Shown: positions 39,693 through 48,965 of the stretch, piece after piece
Layout: every line of letters starts with the position of its first letter
Position numbering within the stretch: the stretch's first letter is position 1
Source: an uncultured Gammaproteobacteria bacterium
Lineage (GTDB): Bacteria > Pseudomonadota > Gammaproteobacteria > Pseudomonadales > Pseudohongiellaceae
Assembly: GCA_937898685.1 (NCBI GenBank)
Contig: CALEJT010000071.1
Span: 1 to 64,000, forward strand
Direction: 5' to 3'
DNA: 64,000 nt
The notes under the pieces: model-generated
What the model was told of the DNA's origin: nothing
Seen by the model: only the letters and a program-made list of their open reading frames with translations
Databases searched by the model: none
Translations under genes and position numbers: made by a program

Positions 39693-40315
39693 AGCGGATG
39701 CGTGTCAGTCCACAGTTGGCGTTGCTCATGCCGGGGCCGGCACCGGGGCAACGTGTGGCCGGCACCGACGAGGTGGGCCGGGGTCCTCTGGCAGGCGACG
39801 TGCTTGCCGCTGCCGTGATCCTCGATCCGGATAGACGCATCAAGGGGCTCAACGATTCGAAGCAATTGAGCGAAGCACGCCGCGAAGAGCTTTACGAAGA
39901 AATCCAGGAGAAGGCTCTGTGCTGGGCCGTGGCGCGCGCGAGTGTGGAGGAGATCGACACCCTCAACATCCTGCAGGCCAGCCTGCTCGCCATGAAGCGT
40001 GCCGTGGAGGGCCTGAGTGTGCAGCCCGACTTCGTCTACGTGGATGGCAACCGCACGCCGCGCTGGAGCTATGCCTGTGAGGCGGTAGTGCAGGGGGATG
40101 GTCGTCTGGCCTCCATCGCCGCTGCCTCGATCCTGGCCAAGGTGAGCCGTGATCGCGAGATGTGTGCCCTCGAAGAGCGCTATCCCGGCTACGGATTCGT
40201 CAATCACAAGGGCTATCCGACGCCGGAGCATCTGGACGCCTTACGTCGCCTGGGCCCGAGCCCCATCCATCGCCGCAGCTTCCGGCCGGTGGCGGAGCTG
40301 GTCGTCAAGGTCTAA
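39689..40315 (+). CDS. rnhB: ribonuclease HII
   Basis: The 208-residue enzyme removes ribonucleotides from DNA-RNA hybrids. The catalytic acidic residues are visible in VAGTDEVGRGPLAGDV (Asp-Glu) and DFVYVDGNR (Asp), with a further Asp in AKVSRDREM. The first codons overlap the lpxB stop (ATGA). Length is normal (E. coli 198), and the order lpxB-rnhB-dnaE is conserved. Confidence 0.95.
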   Translation: MKRMRVSPQLALLMPGPAPGQRVAGTDEVGRGPLAGDVLAAAVILDPDRRIKGLNDSKQLSEARREELYEEIQEKALCWAVARASVEEIDTLNILQASLLAMKRAVEGLSVQPDFVYVDGNRTPRWSYACEAVVQGDGRLASIAAASILAKVSRDREMCALEERYPGYGFVNHKGYPTPEHLDALRRLGPSPIHRRSFRPVAELVVKV

Positions 40316-40366
40316 GGCGGCTACACTGGCCGGCAGTTCAAGCAGCAGCACAGCCCAAGTTTCCGC

Positions 40367-43300
40367 ATGAGTTCCCAGCCCGCTTTCGTCCACCTGCGCC
40401 TGCATTCCGAATATTCGGTGGTCGATAGCCTGATCCGCATCAAGCCCCTGGTGGGGCGGGTGGCGCAGCTCGGCATGCCGGCGGTGGCGATCACCGACCA
40501 GTGCAACTTCTACGGCCTCATCAAGTTCTACACCGCAGCGCGCGGCAAGGGCATCAAGCCGATCTGCGGCTGCGACCTCTTCGTCGCCGAAGACGACAAT
40601 CCCGAACAGACCCACGTGTTGCCGCTCCTGGCGCGTGACCAGACCGGCTATCGCAATCTCATCCGCTTGATTTCACGCGCCTACCAGGAAGGTCAGTACC
40701 GCGGCACCGTGGCGGTGCGGCGCAGTTGGTTGGAAGGCAATACCGAAGGCCTCATCGCCTTGTCAGGTGCCACCAAGGGAGATGTGGGCAAGGCGCTGTT
40801 GGCTGGTGACCAGGCCCAGGCCGAAGCACTCCTGCAAGACTGGAAGCGGCTTTTCCCTGACGCCTACTACCTCGAACTCCAACGCACCGGACGTCCCGGT
40901 GATGGCGTGCACGTGGCGCGTGCGGTCGATCTCGCCATCGCCACCGACACGCCCGTCGTCGCCACCAACGACGTACGCTTCCTGAAGCCGGAAGAATTCG
41001 AAGCGCACGAGGTGCGCGTGTGCATCAACGATCGTCGCACACTCGACGATCCGCGCCGCCCGCGTCTGTATTCCGAACAGCAGTATTTGCGCAGCCCCGA
41101 GGAAATGCAGGAGCTGTTCAGCGATCTGCCGGAAGCGCTCGAGAACACGGTATTGATCGCGCAGCGCTGTAACCTGGAACTACAGCTCGGCAAGCCCTTC
41201 CTGCCCAACTATCCGATTCCACCGGGCATGACCATCGAGGAGTTCATCCGCCACGAAAGCGTGAAGGGCCTCGAGGAGCGTCTGGCCAAGCTGTACGACC
41301 CCGCGCGCGAAGACATGCCCCAGATTCGCCAACGCTACATGGAGCGTCTGGACTTCGAGCTCGGCATCATCAACCAGATGGGCTTCCCCGGTTACTTCCT
41401 CATCGTGATGGAGTTCATCCAGTGGGCGAAGGACAACGGCATTCCGGTGGGGCCGGGTAGGGGTTCGGGTGCGGGTTCGCTCGTCGCCTACGCGCTCAAG
41501 ATCACCGACCTCGATCCGCTGCAGTACGACCTGCTGTTCGAGCGCTTCCTGAACCCCGAACGTGTGTCGATGCCCGACTTCGACGTCGACTTCTGCATGG
41601 ACGGCCGCGACCGCGTGATCGAACACGTGGCCGAACTCTATGGCCACGATGCCGTGTCGCAGATCATCACCTTCGGCACCATGGCCGCGAAGGCCGTTAT
41701 TCGCGACGTGGCGCGCGTGCAGGGCAAGTCCTATGCGCTTGCGGATAAGCTTTCGAAACTCGTGCCCTTCGAAGTGGGCATGACGCTGGAAAAGGCGAAG
41801 AAGGAAGAACCCGCGCTGCTCGAATTTCTGGCTGCCGACGAAGAAGCGCAGGAAATCATGGAAATGGCCGAGCAGCTCGAAGGCCTCGTGCGCAACGTCG
41901 GCAAACATGCCGGTGGGGTGGTGATCGCACCGACCAAGCTCACCGATTTCACACCGCTCTTCTGCGATGAAAGCGGCGGCAACCTCGTCACCCAGTTCGA
42001 CAAGAACGACGTCGAAGCGGCGGGTCTCGTCAAATTCGACTTCCTCGGTCTGCGCACGCTGACGATCATCGACTGGGCTCTGAAGATGATCAACGAAGGG
42101 CGTTCCAGCGACGAAGCCATCGACATCATGCGTATTCCACTGGACGATCCGGCGGTCTACGCACTCCTCGAACGTGGTGAAACCACGGCGGTATTCCAGC
42201 TCGAATCGCGCGGCATGAAGGATCTCATCAAACGTCTGAAGCCGAGCAACTTCGAGGACATCATCGCACTCGTGGCGCTGTTCCGGCCGGGTCCGCTGGG
42301 ATCGGGCATGGTGGACGACTTCATCGATCGCAAGCATGGTCGCAAGAGCGTCACCTATCCGCATCCCGATTTGGAACCGGTGCTCAAAAACACCTACGGC
42401 GTGATCCTGTATCAGGAGCAGGTGATGCAGATCGCGCAGGTGCTGGCCGATTACACGCTCGGTGGTGCCGACATGCTGCGCCGCGCGATGGGTAAGAAAA
42501 AGCCCGAGGAAATGGCCAAGCAACGTGCCATCTTCCTGGCCGGTGCCGCCAAGAAGAACATCGATCCCGACAATGCTTCGGCGATCTTCGACTTGATGGA
42601 GAAGTTCGCCGACTACGGTTTCAACAAATCGCACTCCGCTGCCTACGCGCTCGTCTCCTACCAGACGGCGTGGCTCAAGCACTACTATCCCTCGCACTTC
42701 ATGGCGGCCGTACTCACCGCCGATATGCAGAACACCGACAAGATCGTGACGTTGGTGGAAGAGTGCCGGCGCATGGGACTCAGTGTGTTGCCGCCCGACG
42801 TCAACGTCGGCCGCTACGCGTTCACGGTGGATTCGGCGGGCCGCATCATCTATGGACTCGGCGCCATCAAGGGGCTGGGGGAAGGGCCGGTGCAGGCACT
42901 GCTCAAGGCGCGTGAAGCCGGCGGCCCCTTCAGCGATCTCTTCGACTTCTGTCGCCGTGTCGAGCCGGGCCAGATGAACAAACGCGCCATCGAGGCGCTG
43001 ATCCGCGCCGGTGCCTGCGACAGCTTCGGTGCCGATCGTGCCGTGCTACTGGCCGCGATCGGCGACGCCGTGAAGATGGCGGAACAGAACAATCGCTCCG
43101 CTGCGATCGGCGTGGGCGATCTCTTTGGCGAAATCACACCGCACAAGCAGGAAAGCTCCGATCCCTATGCCGCCTATCGCCGTGTGCATCGCTGGAGTGA
43201 GCAGCGCCGTTTGCAGGAAGAGAAAGAGACCCTGGGCCTCTATCTGTCCGGTCATCCGATCGCCGAATTCCTGCCCGAGCTCGAACAGATCACGCGCGCG

Positions 43301-43921
43301 CGTCTCGATTCGCTCAAGCCCGACAAGGCACCGCAGCTGGTGGCCGGTCTGATCCATGATTTCCGTCTGATCAGCACCAAGCGCGGCGATCGCATCTGCA
43401 TCCTCACGCTCGACGATCAGAGCGATCGCATCGAAGCCACGCTCTACGGCGACGTCTATCAGCAGTATCAGGACCAGATCCGCAAGGACAACGTGGTGCT
43501 CGTGGAAGGGGTGGTGAGCGTGGATGAATTCAATGGCGATGGCCGCCTGCAACTGCGCGCACGGCGCGTACTGAGCTTGGAACAGGCCCGCCGTCAATAC
43601 GCGCGCGGCATTCGTCTGAACTTGCATAGCCCCCAATTGTCAGTAGAATCGCTCGCCTTCTTACGGGGGCTCCTGGCGGAGTACCGCTGCACCAAGCAAA
43701 ACGGTGCGCCGACACCGCCTTGGGAAGCAGAATCTCCCGATCCGGTACAATACGCGCCTCACGATGAAGGAGGCTGTCAGGTGCTCGTGGATCTGGAAAC
43801 CGATGGCGTGCGTGGCACGCTGAGCCTCGGTGCCGAATGGCAGGTGGCACCGAGTGAAGAACTCTTGCTCAAACTGCGCGAGAGACTAGGCCCCAGGGCC
43901 GTGTCTCTGAGCTACCAATGA
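40367..43921 (+). CDS. dnaE: DNA polymerase III alpha subunit
   Basis: The 1184-residue replicative polymerase has an N-terminal PHP domain (about 5-270; FVHLRLHSEYSVVDSL). The C-family palm carries the catalytic Asp residues in MPDFDVDFCMDGRDRV (about 400-412), with GPGRGSGAGSLVAYAL just before. Fingers with GADMLRRAMGKKKPEEM follow, then a helix-hairpin-helix region and an OB domain (about 990-1080). The C-terminal part holds a short Pro/Glu-rich insertion (about 1110-1135). It is slightly longer than E. coli DnaE (1160). accA begins in its stop codon (ATGA). Confidence 0.96.
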   Translation: MSSQPAFVHLRLHSEYSVVDSLIRIKPLVGRVAQLGMPAVAITDQCNFYGLIKFYTAARGKGIKPICGCDLFVAEDDNPEQTHVLPLLARDQTGYRNLIRLISRAYQEGQYRGTVAVRRSWLEGNTEGLIALSGATKGDVGKALLAGDQAQAEALLQDWKRLFPDAYYLELQRTGRPGDGVHVARAVDLAIATDTPVVATNDVRFLKPEEFEAHEVRVCINDRRTLDDPRRPRLYSEQQYLRSPEEMQELFSDLPEALENTVLIAQRCNLELQLGKPFLPNYPIPPGMTIEEFIRHESVKGLEERLAKLYDPAREDMPQIRQRYMERLDFELGIINQMGFPGYFLIVMEFIQWAKDNGIPVGPGRGSGAGSLVAYALKITDLDPLQYDLLFERFLNPERVSMPDFDVDFCMDGRDRVIEHVAELYGHDAVSQIITFGTMAAKAVIRDVARVQGKSYALADKLSKLVPFEVGMTLEKAKKEEPALLEFLAADEEAQEIMEMAEQLEGLVRNVGKHAGGVVIAPTKLTDFTPLFCDESGGNLVTQFDKNDVEAAGLVKFDFLGLRTLTIIDWALKMINEGRSSDEAIDIMRIPLDDPAVYALLERGETTAVFQLESRGMKDLIKRLKPSNFEDIIALVALFRPGPLGSGMVDDFIDRKHGRKSVTYPHPDLEPVLKNTYGVILYQEQVMQIAQVLADYTLGGADMLRRAMGKKKPEEMAKQRAIFLAGAAKKNIDPDNASAIFDLMEKFADYGFNKSHSAAYALVSYQTAWLKHYYPSHFMAAVLTADMQNTDKIVTLVEECRRMGLSVLPPDVNVGRYAFTVDSAGRIIYGLGAIKGLGEGPVQALLKAREAGGPFSDLFDFCRRVEPGQMNKRAIEALIRAGACDSFGADRAVLLAAIGDAVKMAEQNNRSAAIGVGDLFGEITPHKQESSDPYAAYRRVHRWSEQRRLQEEKETLGLYLSGHPIAEFLPELEQITRARLDSLKPDKAPQLVAGLIHDFRLISTKRGDRICILTLDDQSDRIEATLYGDVYQQYQDQIRKDNVVLVEGVVSVDEFNGDGRLQLRARRVLSLEQARRQYARGIRLNLHSPQLSVESLAFLRGLLAEYRCTKQNGAPTPPWEAESPDPVQYAPHDEGGCQVLVDLETDGVRGTLSLGAEWQVAPSEELLLKLRERLGPRAVSLSYQ

Positions 43922-44961
43922 CTGCCGGTAGCGAAGAACAAACGAATGACTCACGCGCCAGCGCTAGCGCGCCGCAGCCCCAGTCCGACGGATTTGCACT
44001 GACGATGAACCCAGATTATCTCGATTTCGAACAACCCATCGCTGATCTCGAAGTAAAGATCAACGAGTTGCGCCTGGTGGGTGCGGACAATCGCATCAAC
44101 ATCTCCGAAGAGATTGCCAAGCTGCAGGAAAAGAGCATCAAGCTCACGGAAAAGATCTTTGGATCGCTGACCCCGTGGCAGATTTCGCAGTTGGCACGTC
44201 ATCCGCTGCGTCCCTATACCGAAGATTACATTCGCTACATCTTCACCGACTTCGATGAACTGCACGGCGATCGTTATTTCGCCGACGACCCCGCTTTGAT
44301 CGGCGGTGTCGCGTATCTCGAAAATACGCCGGTGATGGTGATCGGTCATCAGAAGGGCCGCAGCACCAGCGAGAAAGTGCGTCGCAATTTCGGCATGCCG
44401 AAGCCCGAAGGTTATCGCAAGGCGCGTCGTCTGATGCTGCTCGCGGAACGCTACAAGATGCCGGTGTTGACCCTGATCGATACTCCTGGCGCCTATCCCG
44501 GCGTGGATTCCGAAGCGCGCGGCATCAACGAAGCCATCGCGGAAAACCTGGCGGTGATGTCGCGGCTGCGCACGCCGATCATCGCCACGGTAACGGGTGA
44601 GGGCAACTCCGGCGGCGCCATCGCCATCGGTGTGTGCGATCACCTCAACATGTTGCAGTACTCCACCTACTTCGTGATCTCGCCGGAAGGCTGCGCCACG
44701 ATTCTGTGGAAGTCGGCCGAACACAAGGCGCTTGCCGCCGAGGCCATGGGTGTGACTTCCGCGCGTCTGGAAGAGCTGGGCATCGTCGACCAGACCATCC
44801 CGGAGCCGCTCGGCGGTGCGCATCGCGACATGAAGCGCATGGCGGAAATCCTCAAGGAGCAACTCGTCGATCAGGTGGCGCGCTTCCAGGCCATGGACAT
44901 CGATGATCTGCTCGAGCGCCGCTATCGCCGCCTGATGAGCCATGGCGCCTCCCGCGGCTGA
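43918..44961 (+). CDS. accA: acetyl-CoA carboxylase carboxyltransferase subunit alpha
   Basis: The 347-residue protein transfers carboxyl from biotin to acetyl-CoA with AccD, giving malonyl-CoA. Crotonase-fold motifs are FDELHGDRYFADD, GHQKGRSTSEKVRRNFGMP, LIDTPGAYPG and GEGNSGGAIAIG. The start at 43918 overlaps the dnaE stop (ATGA), giving a Ser/Ala/Gln-rich N-terminal extension of 29 residues. The ATG at 44005 gives the classic MNPDYLDFEQPI start and 318 residues but has no Shine-Dalgarno, so the choice is open. tilS starts inside its 3' end. Confidence 0.93.
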   Translation: MTAGSEEQTNDSRASASAPQPQSDGFALTMNPDYLDFEQPIADLEVKINELRLVGADNRINISEEIAKLQEKSIKLTEKIFGSLTPWQISQLARHPLRPYTEDYIRYIFTDFDELHGDRYFADDPALIGGVAYLENTPVMVIGHQKGRSTSEKVRRNFGMPKPEGYRKARRLMLLAERYKMPVLTLIDTPGAYPGVDSEARGINEAIAENLAVMSRLRTPIIATVTGEGNSGGAIAIGVCDHLNMLQYSTYFVISPEGCATILWKSAEHKALAAEAMGVTSARLEELGIVDQTIPEPLGGAHRDMKRMAEILKEQLVDQVARFQAMDIDDLLERRYRRLMSHGASRG

Positions 44962-46324
44962 GCCGCGTTCGGAGGTATTGGCCAACCCGCGGCTACTGCT
45001 GCAAGAGCCGCTGCTCACCACCGCCACCCGTGTGGTGGTGGCCCTGAGCGGCGGCCTCGATTCCACCGTACTCCTGCATCTGTGCGCCATGCTGCGCAGC
45101 TCGGGGCTTGCCGCTCCGCTCAGTGCTTTCCATGTACAACATGGTTTGCAGGACGAGGCAGAAGAGTGGTTGGTGCATTGCCGACGTCTATGTGAGTCGC
45201 TGGATGTACCGCTGAGCTCGGTGCATCTGCATTTGGGAGCGCAGGGCGCGCGTTCGGAAGGAGAGGCGCGCAGGGCGCGCTACGAGGCCTTTGCCGCGCA
45301 TCTGCCGGAAGGCGCAGTGCTGTTGCAGGCACACCACCAACAGGATCAGGTGGAAACGGTGTTGTTCCGCTTTCTGCGTGGCAGTGGTGTGCGCGGATTG
45401 AGCGGCATGCCGAGGCAGCGCCGCTGCGGCAAAGGTTGGCTGTTGCGACCCTTGCTGGCAGTGCCGCGTGATGAACTGGAACGCTATGCACGACGGCATG
45501 GCTTGAGTTGGATCGAAGATCCGAGCAACGGCGAAAGCTTCTATGCGCGTAATTTCCTGCGCCATGAAGTATTGCCCTTGCTTCGGTCGCGCTGGTCCCA
45601 GGTGGACCGGCAGGTACTGGAAAGCGCCGAGCGCAGCGCCGACGCGGCGGTGCTCCTGCAGGAGTTGGCTGAAGCCGACCTGAAGTCAGTGCAAGGGCCG
45701 CATGCCACGATGCTCGACGTTGTGGCACTGAAGGCCATGAGTGCAGTGCGACGCAACAACCTCTTGCGCCATTGGTGTGCAAGGTTGGTTGGTGAAGGTG
45801 CGCCACTCTTGAGTTCCACTGTGCTCGCGCGTGTGGAAAGCGAATTGCTCGACGCCGCCATCGATGCGACGCCGATGTTGCGCTGGGGCGAAGAGGGCAG
45901 AGAGTTGTCCTTGCGCCGTTTCGGCAAGTACGTGCACCTGGTACGTGCCTTGCCGGTGATGTTGTCGGCCTTGGACCTCCGCGCCGGCGAAACCTTGGAA
46001 TTACCCGCTCCGCTGGGACGACTGCTGTGGCAGAGGTCCGATCGGGGCGGTCTCGCTCTGCGCGAAGGTGAAAGGTTGCAAGTGCGTTTTCGGATAGGCG
46101 GAGAGCGCATCAAACCGGTCGGACGACCGACACGCGAGCTGAAGAAATTGCTGCAGGAATTGAATGTCCCGCCCTGGTTGCGCGACCTCGTTCCACTCGT
46201 CTATCGCGGCGAAGAATTGATCGCAGTCGCGGATTTCGTGATCGCCGAAGCTGCAAAAGCAGAGAGCGGTCAAAACGCGCTGCGTCTCGTGTGGGTGCGG
46301 CCAGATTTACATTGTGGAGACTAG
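44942..46324 (+). CDS. tilS: tRNA(Ile)-lysidine synthase
   Basis: The 460-residue enzyme adds lysine to C34 of the AUA-decoding tRNA(Ile) using ATP. The PP-loop SGGLDSTVLLHL lies at about 36-47, followed by HVQHGLQDEA and HHQQDQVETVLFRFLRGSG. The N-terminal synthetase domain is followed by the TilS substrate-binding and C-terminal domains (about 240-460; VGRPTRELKKLLQELNVPPWLRD). It starts 20 nt inside the accA end. No Shine-Dalgarno is evident, so coupling to accA is likely. Confidence 0.93.
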   Translation: MAPPAAEPRSEVLANPRLLLQEPLLTTATRVVVALSGGLDSTVLLHLCAMLRSSGLAAPLSAFHVQHGLQDEAEEWLVHCRRLCESLDVPLSSVHLHLGAQGARSEGEARRARYEAFAAHLPEGAVLLQAHHQQDQVETVLFRFLRGSGVRGLSGMPRQRRCGKGWLLRPLLAVPRDELERYARRHGLSWIEDPSNGESFYARNFLRHEVLPLLRSRWSQVDRQVLESAERSADAAVLLQELAEADLKSVQGPHATMLDVVALKAMSAVRRNNLLRHWCARLVGEGAPLLSSTVLARVESELLDAAIDATPMLRWGEEGRELSLRRFGKYVHLVRALPVMLSALDLRAGETLELPAPLGRLLWQRSDRGGLALREGERLQVRFRIGGERIKPVGRPTRELKKLLQELNVPPWLRDLVPLVYRGEELIAVADFVIAEAAKAESGQNALRLVWVRPDLHCGD

Positions 46325-46340
46325 GGGCTTCTGTTAATCT
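46312..46340 (+). promoter_or_regulatory. candidate pyrG promoter
   Basis: TTGTGG (46312-46317), a 17-nt spacer and TAATCT (46335-46340) preceded by TGT (extended -10). Initiation would fall at about 46346-46349, in CCCA. The -35 and -10 are each only half-consensus. Confidence 0.45.
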
Positions 46341-46344
46341 GGCC

Positions 46345-46391
46345 GCCCATCAAGCACCTTTTTAACCCCCCCTAAAAAGTCTCTGATGGGC
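46345..46391 (+). promoter_or_regulatory. nested hairpin in the pyrG leader
   Basis: GCCCATCA (46345-46352) pairs exactly with TGATGGGC (46384-46391), 5 nt before the pyrG ATG. Inside, CTTTTTA (46358-46364) pairs exactly with TAAAAAG (46373-46379) around a loop of A and seven Cs. The outer 3' arm covers the only position where a ribosome-binding site could be, so the structure may block pyrG translation. Confidence 0.65.
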
Positions 46392-46396
46392 CGTAG

Positions 46397-48043
46397 ATGA
46401 CGCGTTATATTTTTATCACCGGCGGTGTAGTTTCTTCCCTCGGCAAGGGCATTACCTCAGCCTCCCTCGCAGCAATCCTCGAAGCGCGTGGTCTCAAAGT
46501 GACCATGCTCAAGCTGGACCCCTACATCAACGTCGACCCGGGCACGATGAGCCCGTTCCAGCATGGCGAGGTATACGTCACCGAAGACGGCGCCGAAACC
46601 GACCTCGACCTCGGCCACTACGAACGTTTCATTCGAGCCACCATGACGCGCGCGAACAACTTCACTGCCGGCCGCATCTACGAAGAGGTGCTCAAGAAGG
46701 AGCGTCGCGGTGATTATCTCGGCGCCACCATTCAGGTCATTCCGCACATCACGGATGAGATCAAGGCGCGCATTCAGGAAGGTGCGGCGGGTGCCGACGT
46801 GGCGCTGGTGGAAATCGGCGGCACGGTGGGTGACATCGAATCGCAACCGTTCCTGGAAGCCGCACGTCAGATGAAGGTCGAACTCGGCTCTTCGCGTGCG
46901 CTGTTCCTGCACCTGACCCTGGTGCCCTACATTTCGACCGCGGGCGAAACCAAGACCAAGCCGACACAGCACTCCGTACGTGATCTGCGCTCCATCGGTA
47001 TCCAACCCGACATCCTGGTCTGCCGTTCGGATCACGAGATTCCCGAATCCGCGCGTCGCAAGATCGCGCTCTTCACCAACGTCGAGCTGCCGGCAGTGGT
47101 ATCTCTGCAGGACACCGCGACGATCTATTCCGCACCGCTGCTGCTGCACGCGACCGGTCTCGATGAAATCATCGTGCAGCGTTTTGGTCTGCAGTGTCCG
47201 CCGGCGGATCTCAGTGAATGGCAGCGTGTGGTCGATGCCGTGCTCAAGCCCGAGCGTGAAATCACCATCGCCATGGTCGGCAAGTACATGGAATTGCTCG
47301 ATGCCTACAAGTCGCTGATCGAAGCGATCAAGCATGCCGGCATCCACACCAACACCCGCGTACGTGTGCGCTACATCGATTCCTCGATGCTCGAGACCGA
47401 AGGTCTCGGTGCGCTGGAGGGTGTGGCCGGCATCATCGTGCCCGGTGGTTTCGGAGAGCGTGGCATCACCGGCATGGTGATGGCAGCGGAATATGCCCGC
47501 ACCCACAAGATTCCTTACCTCGGCATCTGTCTCGGCCTGCATATAGCCGTGATCGAATTCGCACGCAACGTGCTGGGTCTGAAGGACGCCGACAGCACCG
47601 AGTTCAACCGCAACACGCCGCATCCGGTGATCGCGATGATCACGGAGTGGGTCAACGCCGAAGGCGAGATCGAACAGCGTAGCGAGAACTCCGATCTCGG
47701 CGGCACCATGCGTCTGGGCGCACAGCAGTGTCGTGTGGCCGATGGTTCGATCATCAAGGATTGCTATCAGAAAGATGTGATCGTCGAGCGCCATCGTCAC
47801 CGCTACGAGGTGAACAACAACTACGTGCCCAAGCTCGAAGAGCATGGGTTGCGTATCACCGGTAAGTCGATGGACGGTCAGCTGATGGAAGTGATCGAGC
47901 TGTCGCGCGACGAACATCCGTGGTATCTCGCTTGCCAGTTCCACCCGGAATTCACCTCCACGCCGCGTGATGGTCATCCGCTCTTCACCGGCTTCGTGAA
48001 GGCGGCCATTGCACAGAGCGAAAAACAGGCTGCGGCACAGTGA
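46397..48043 (+). CDS. pyrG: CTP synthase
   Basis: The 548-residue enzyme aminates UTP to CTP with glutamine. The N-terminal amidoligase domain (about 1-266) opens TRYIFITGGVVSSLGKGITSAS and holds NVDPGTMSPFQHGEVYV. The C-terminal glutaminase domain (about 288-545) has catalytic Cys378 in GICLGLH and the His-Glu pair in CQFHPEFTS. The Met-Gln that normally follows GICLG is Leu-His here. A nested hairpin with a C7 loop lies directly upstream and may regulate it. kdsA overlaps the stop (GTGA). Confidence 0.96.
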   Translation: MTRYIFITGGVVSSLGKGITSASLAAILEARGLKVTMLKLDPYINVDPGTMSPFQHGEVYVTEDGAETDLDLGHYERFIRATMTRANNFTAGRIYEEVLKKERRGDYLGATIQVIPHITDEIKARIQEGAAGADVALVEIGGTVGDIESQPFLEAARQMKVELGSSRALFLHLTLVPYISTAGETKTKPTQHSVRDLRSIGIQPDILVCRSDHEIPESARRKIALFTNVELPAVVSLQDTATIYSAPLLLHATGLDEIIVQRFGLQCPPADLSEWQRVVDAVLKPEREITIAMVGKYMELLDAYKSLIEAIKHAGIHTNTRVRVRYIDSSMLETEGLGALEGVAGIIVPGGFGERGITGMVMAAEYARTHKIPYLGICLGLHIAVIEFARNVLGLKDADSTEFNRNTPHPVIAMITEWVNAEGEIEQRSENSDLGGTMRLGAQQCRVADGSIIKDCYQKDVIVERHRHRYEVNNNYVPKLEEHGLRITGKSMDGQLMEVIELSRDEHPWYLACQFHPEFTSTPRDGHPLFTGFVKAAIAQSEKQAAAQ

Positions 48044-48897
48044 CGATGACAGCACAAGCCAAAGAACTGGAGCTGCGCAACATCCGTTTCGGCAACCACC
48101 TGCCGATGGTGTTGGTGGGTGGCATGAATGTGCTGGAGTCGGAAGACCTGGCGCTGCGCGTGGCGGAGGAATACAAGCGCGTCACGGACAAGCTGGGCAT
48201 TCCCTATGTGTTCAAGGCTTCGTTCGACAAGGCCAATCGTTCCTCGATCCATTCCTTCCGTGGTCCTGGCCTCGATGAAGGTCTGCGCATCCTGGCGCGG
48301 ATCAAACGCGAGTTCGATGTGCCAGTGCTCAGCGACATCCATGAACCGTATCAGGCCAAACCTGCAGCCGAAGTGATCGATATCCTGCAGTTGCCGGCCT
48401 TCCTGTCGCGGCAGACCGATCTGGTGCTGGCAATGGCCGAGACCGGCGCGATGATCAACATCAAGAAGGCACAGTTCCTGGCGCCGCGCGAAATGGGCCA
48501 CATCCTGCAGAAGTTCGAAGAGGCCGGTAATTCACGGCTGATGTTGTGTGAGCGCGGCACGAGCTTCGGTTACAACAACCTGGTCGTGGACATGCTCGGC
48601 TTTCCGATCATGAAGAATTTCGGCTACCCGGTATTGTTCGACGTGACACACGCGTTGCAGATGCCCGGTGGTCGTGCCGACAGCGCCGGAGGCCGTCGTC
48701 AGGACGTGTTGACGCTGGCCAAGGCTGGCGTGGCGCAAGGATTGGCGGGATTGTTCCTGGAAGCACATCCCGATCCGGATCAGGCCAAGTGCGACGGACC
48801 CTGTGCCTTGCCCCTGGCCGTGCTGGAAGCTTTCCTGACACAACTGTGGGAGCTGGATGCGTTGGTGAAGACGCAACCGCCCATCATCATTCGCTAA
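48040..48897 (+). CDS. kdsA: 3-deoxy-8-phosphooctulonate (KDO8P) synthase
   Basis: The 285-residue TIM-barrel aldolase condenses arabinose 5-phosphate and phosphoenolpyruvate into KDO 8-phosphate for the LPS core. Conserved stretches are GGMNVLESEDLALR, YVFKASFDKANRSS, DVTHALQMPGG and FLEAHPDPDQAKCDGP. The start may be the GTG overlapping the pyrG stop or the ATG at 48046, two codons later. The metal-free type is likely, since Asn replaces the metal Cys in GGMNVLES (family knowledge). eno follows. Confidence 0.95.
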   Translation: MTMTAQAKELELRNIRFGNHLPMVLVGGMNVLESEDLALRVAEEYKRVTDKLGIPYVFKASFDKANRSSIHSFRGPGLDEGLRILARIKREFDVPVLSDIHEPYQAKPAAEVIDILQLPAFLSRQTDLVLAMAETGAMINIKKAQFLAPREMGHILQKFEEAGNSRLMLCERGTSFGYNNLVVDMLGFPIMKNFGYPVLFDVTHALQMPGGRADSAGGRRQDVLTLAKAGVAQGLAGLFLEAHPDPDQAKCDGPCALPLAVLEAFLTQLWELDALVKTQPPIIIR

Positions 48898-48965
48898 CGG
48901 ATTTTATTTTTTGATCCCGTAGAAACGGTCATTCAGTAAACAACAGGCAGCAAGAGGACATACGC

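Noticed and set aside
41180..42697. Long open frame antisense to dnaE
   Set aside because: His/Arg/Glu-rich shadow of the polymerase gene; dnaE is intact and fully accounts for the sequence.
43720..43783. Promoter-like TTGGGA...TACAAT and AGGAGG...GTG inside the 3' end of dnaE
   Set aside because: The -35 to -10 spacer is 20 nt and the GTG lies in the dnaE frame. It could be an internal promoter for accA, but the evidence is too weak to list.
46457..48055. Long open frame antisense to pyrG
   Set aside because: It is a codon-bias shadow of the GC-rich pyrG frame; it has no ribosome-binding site and the protein has no family resemblance.
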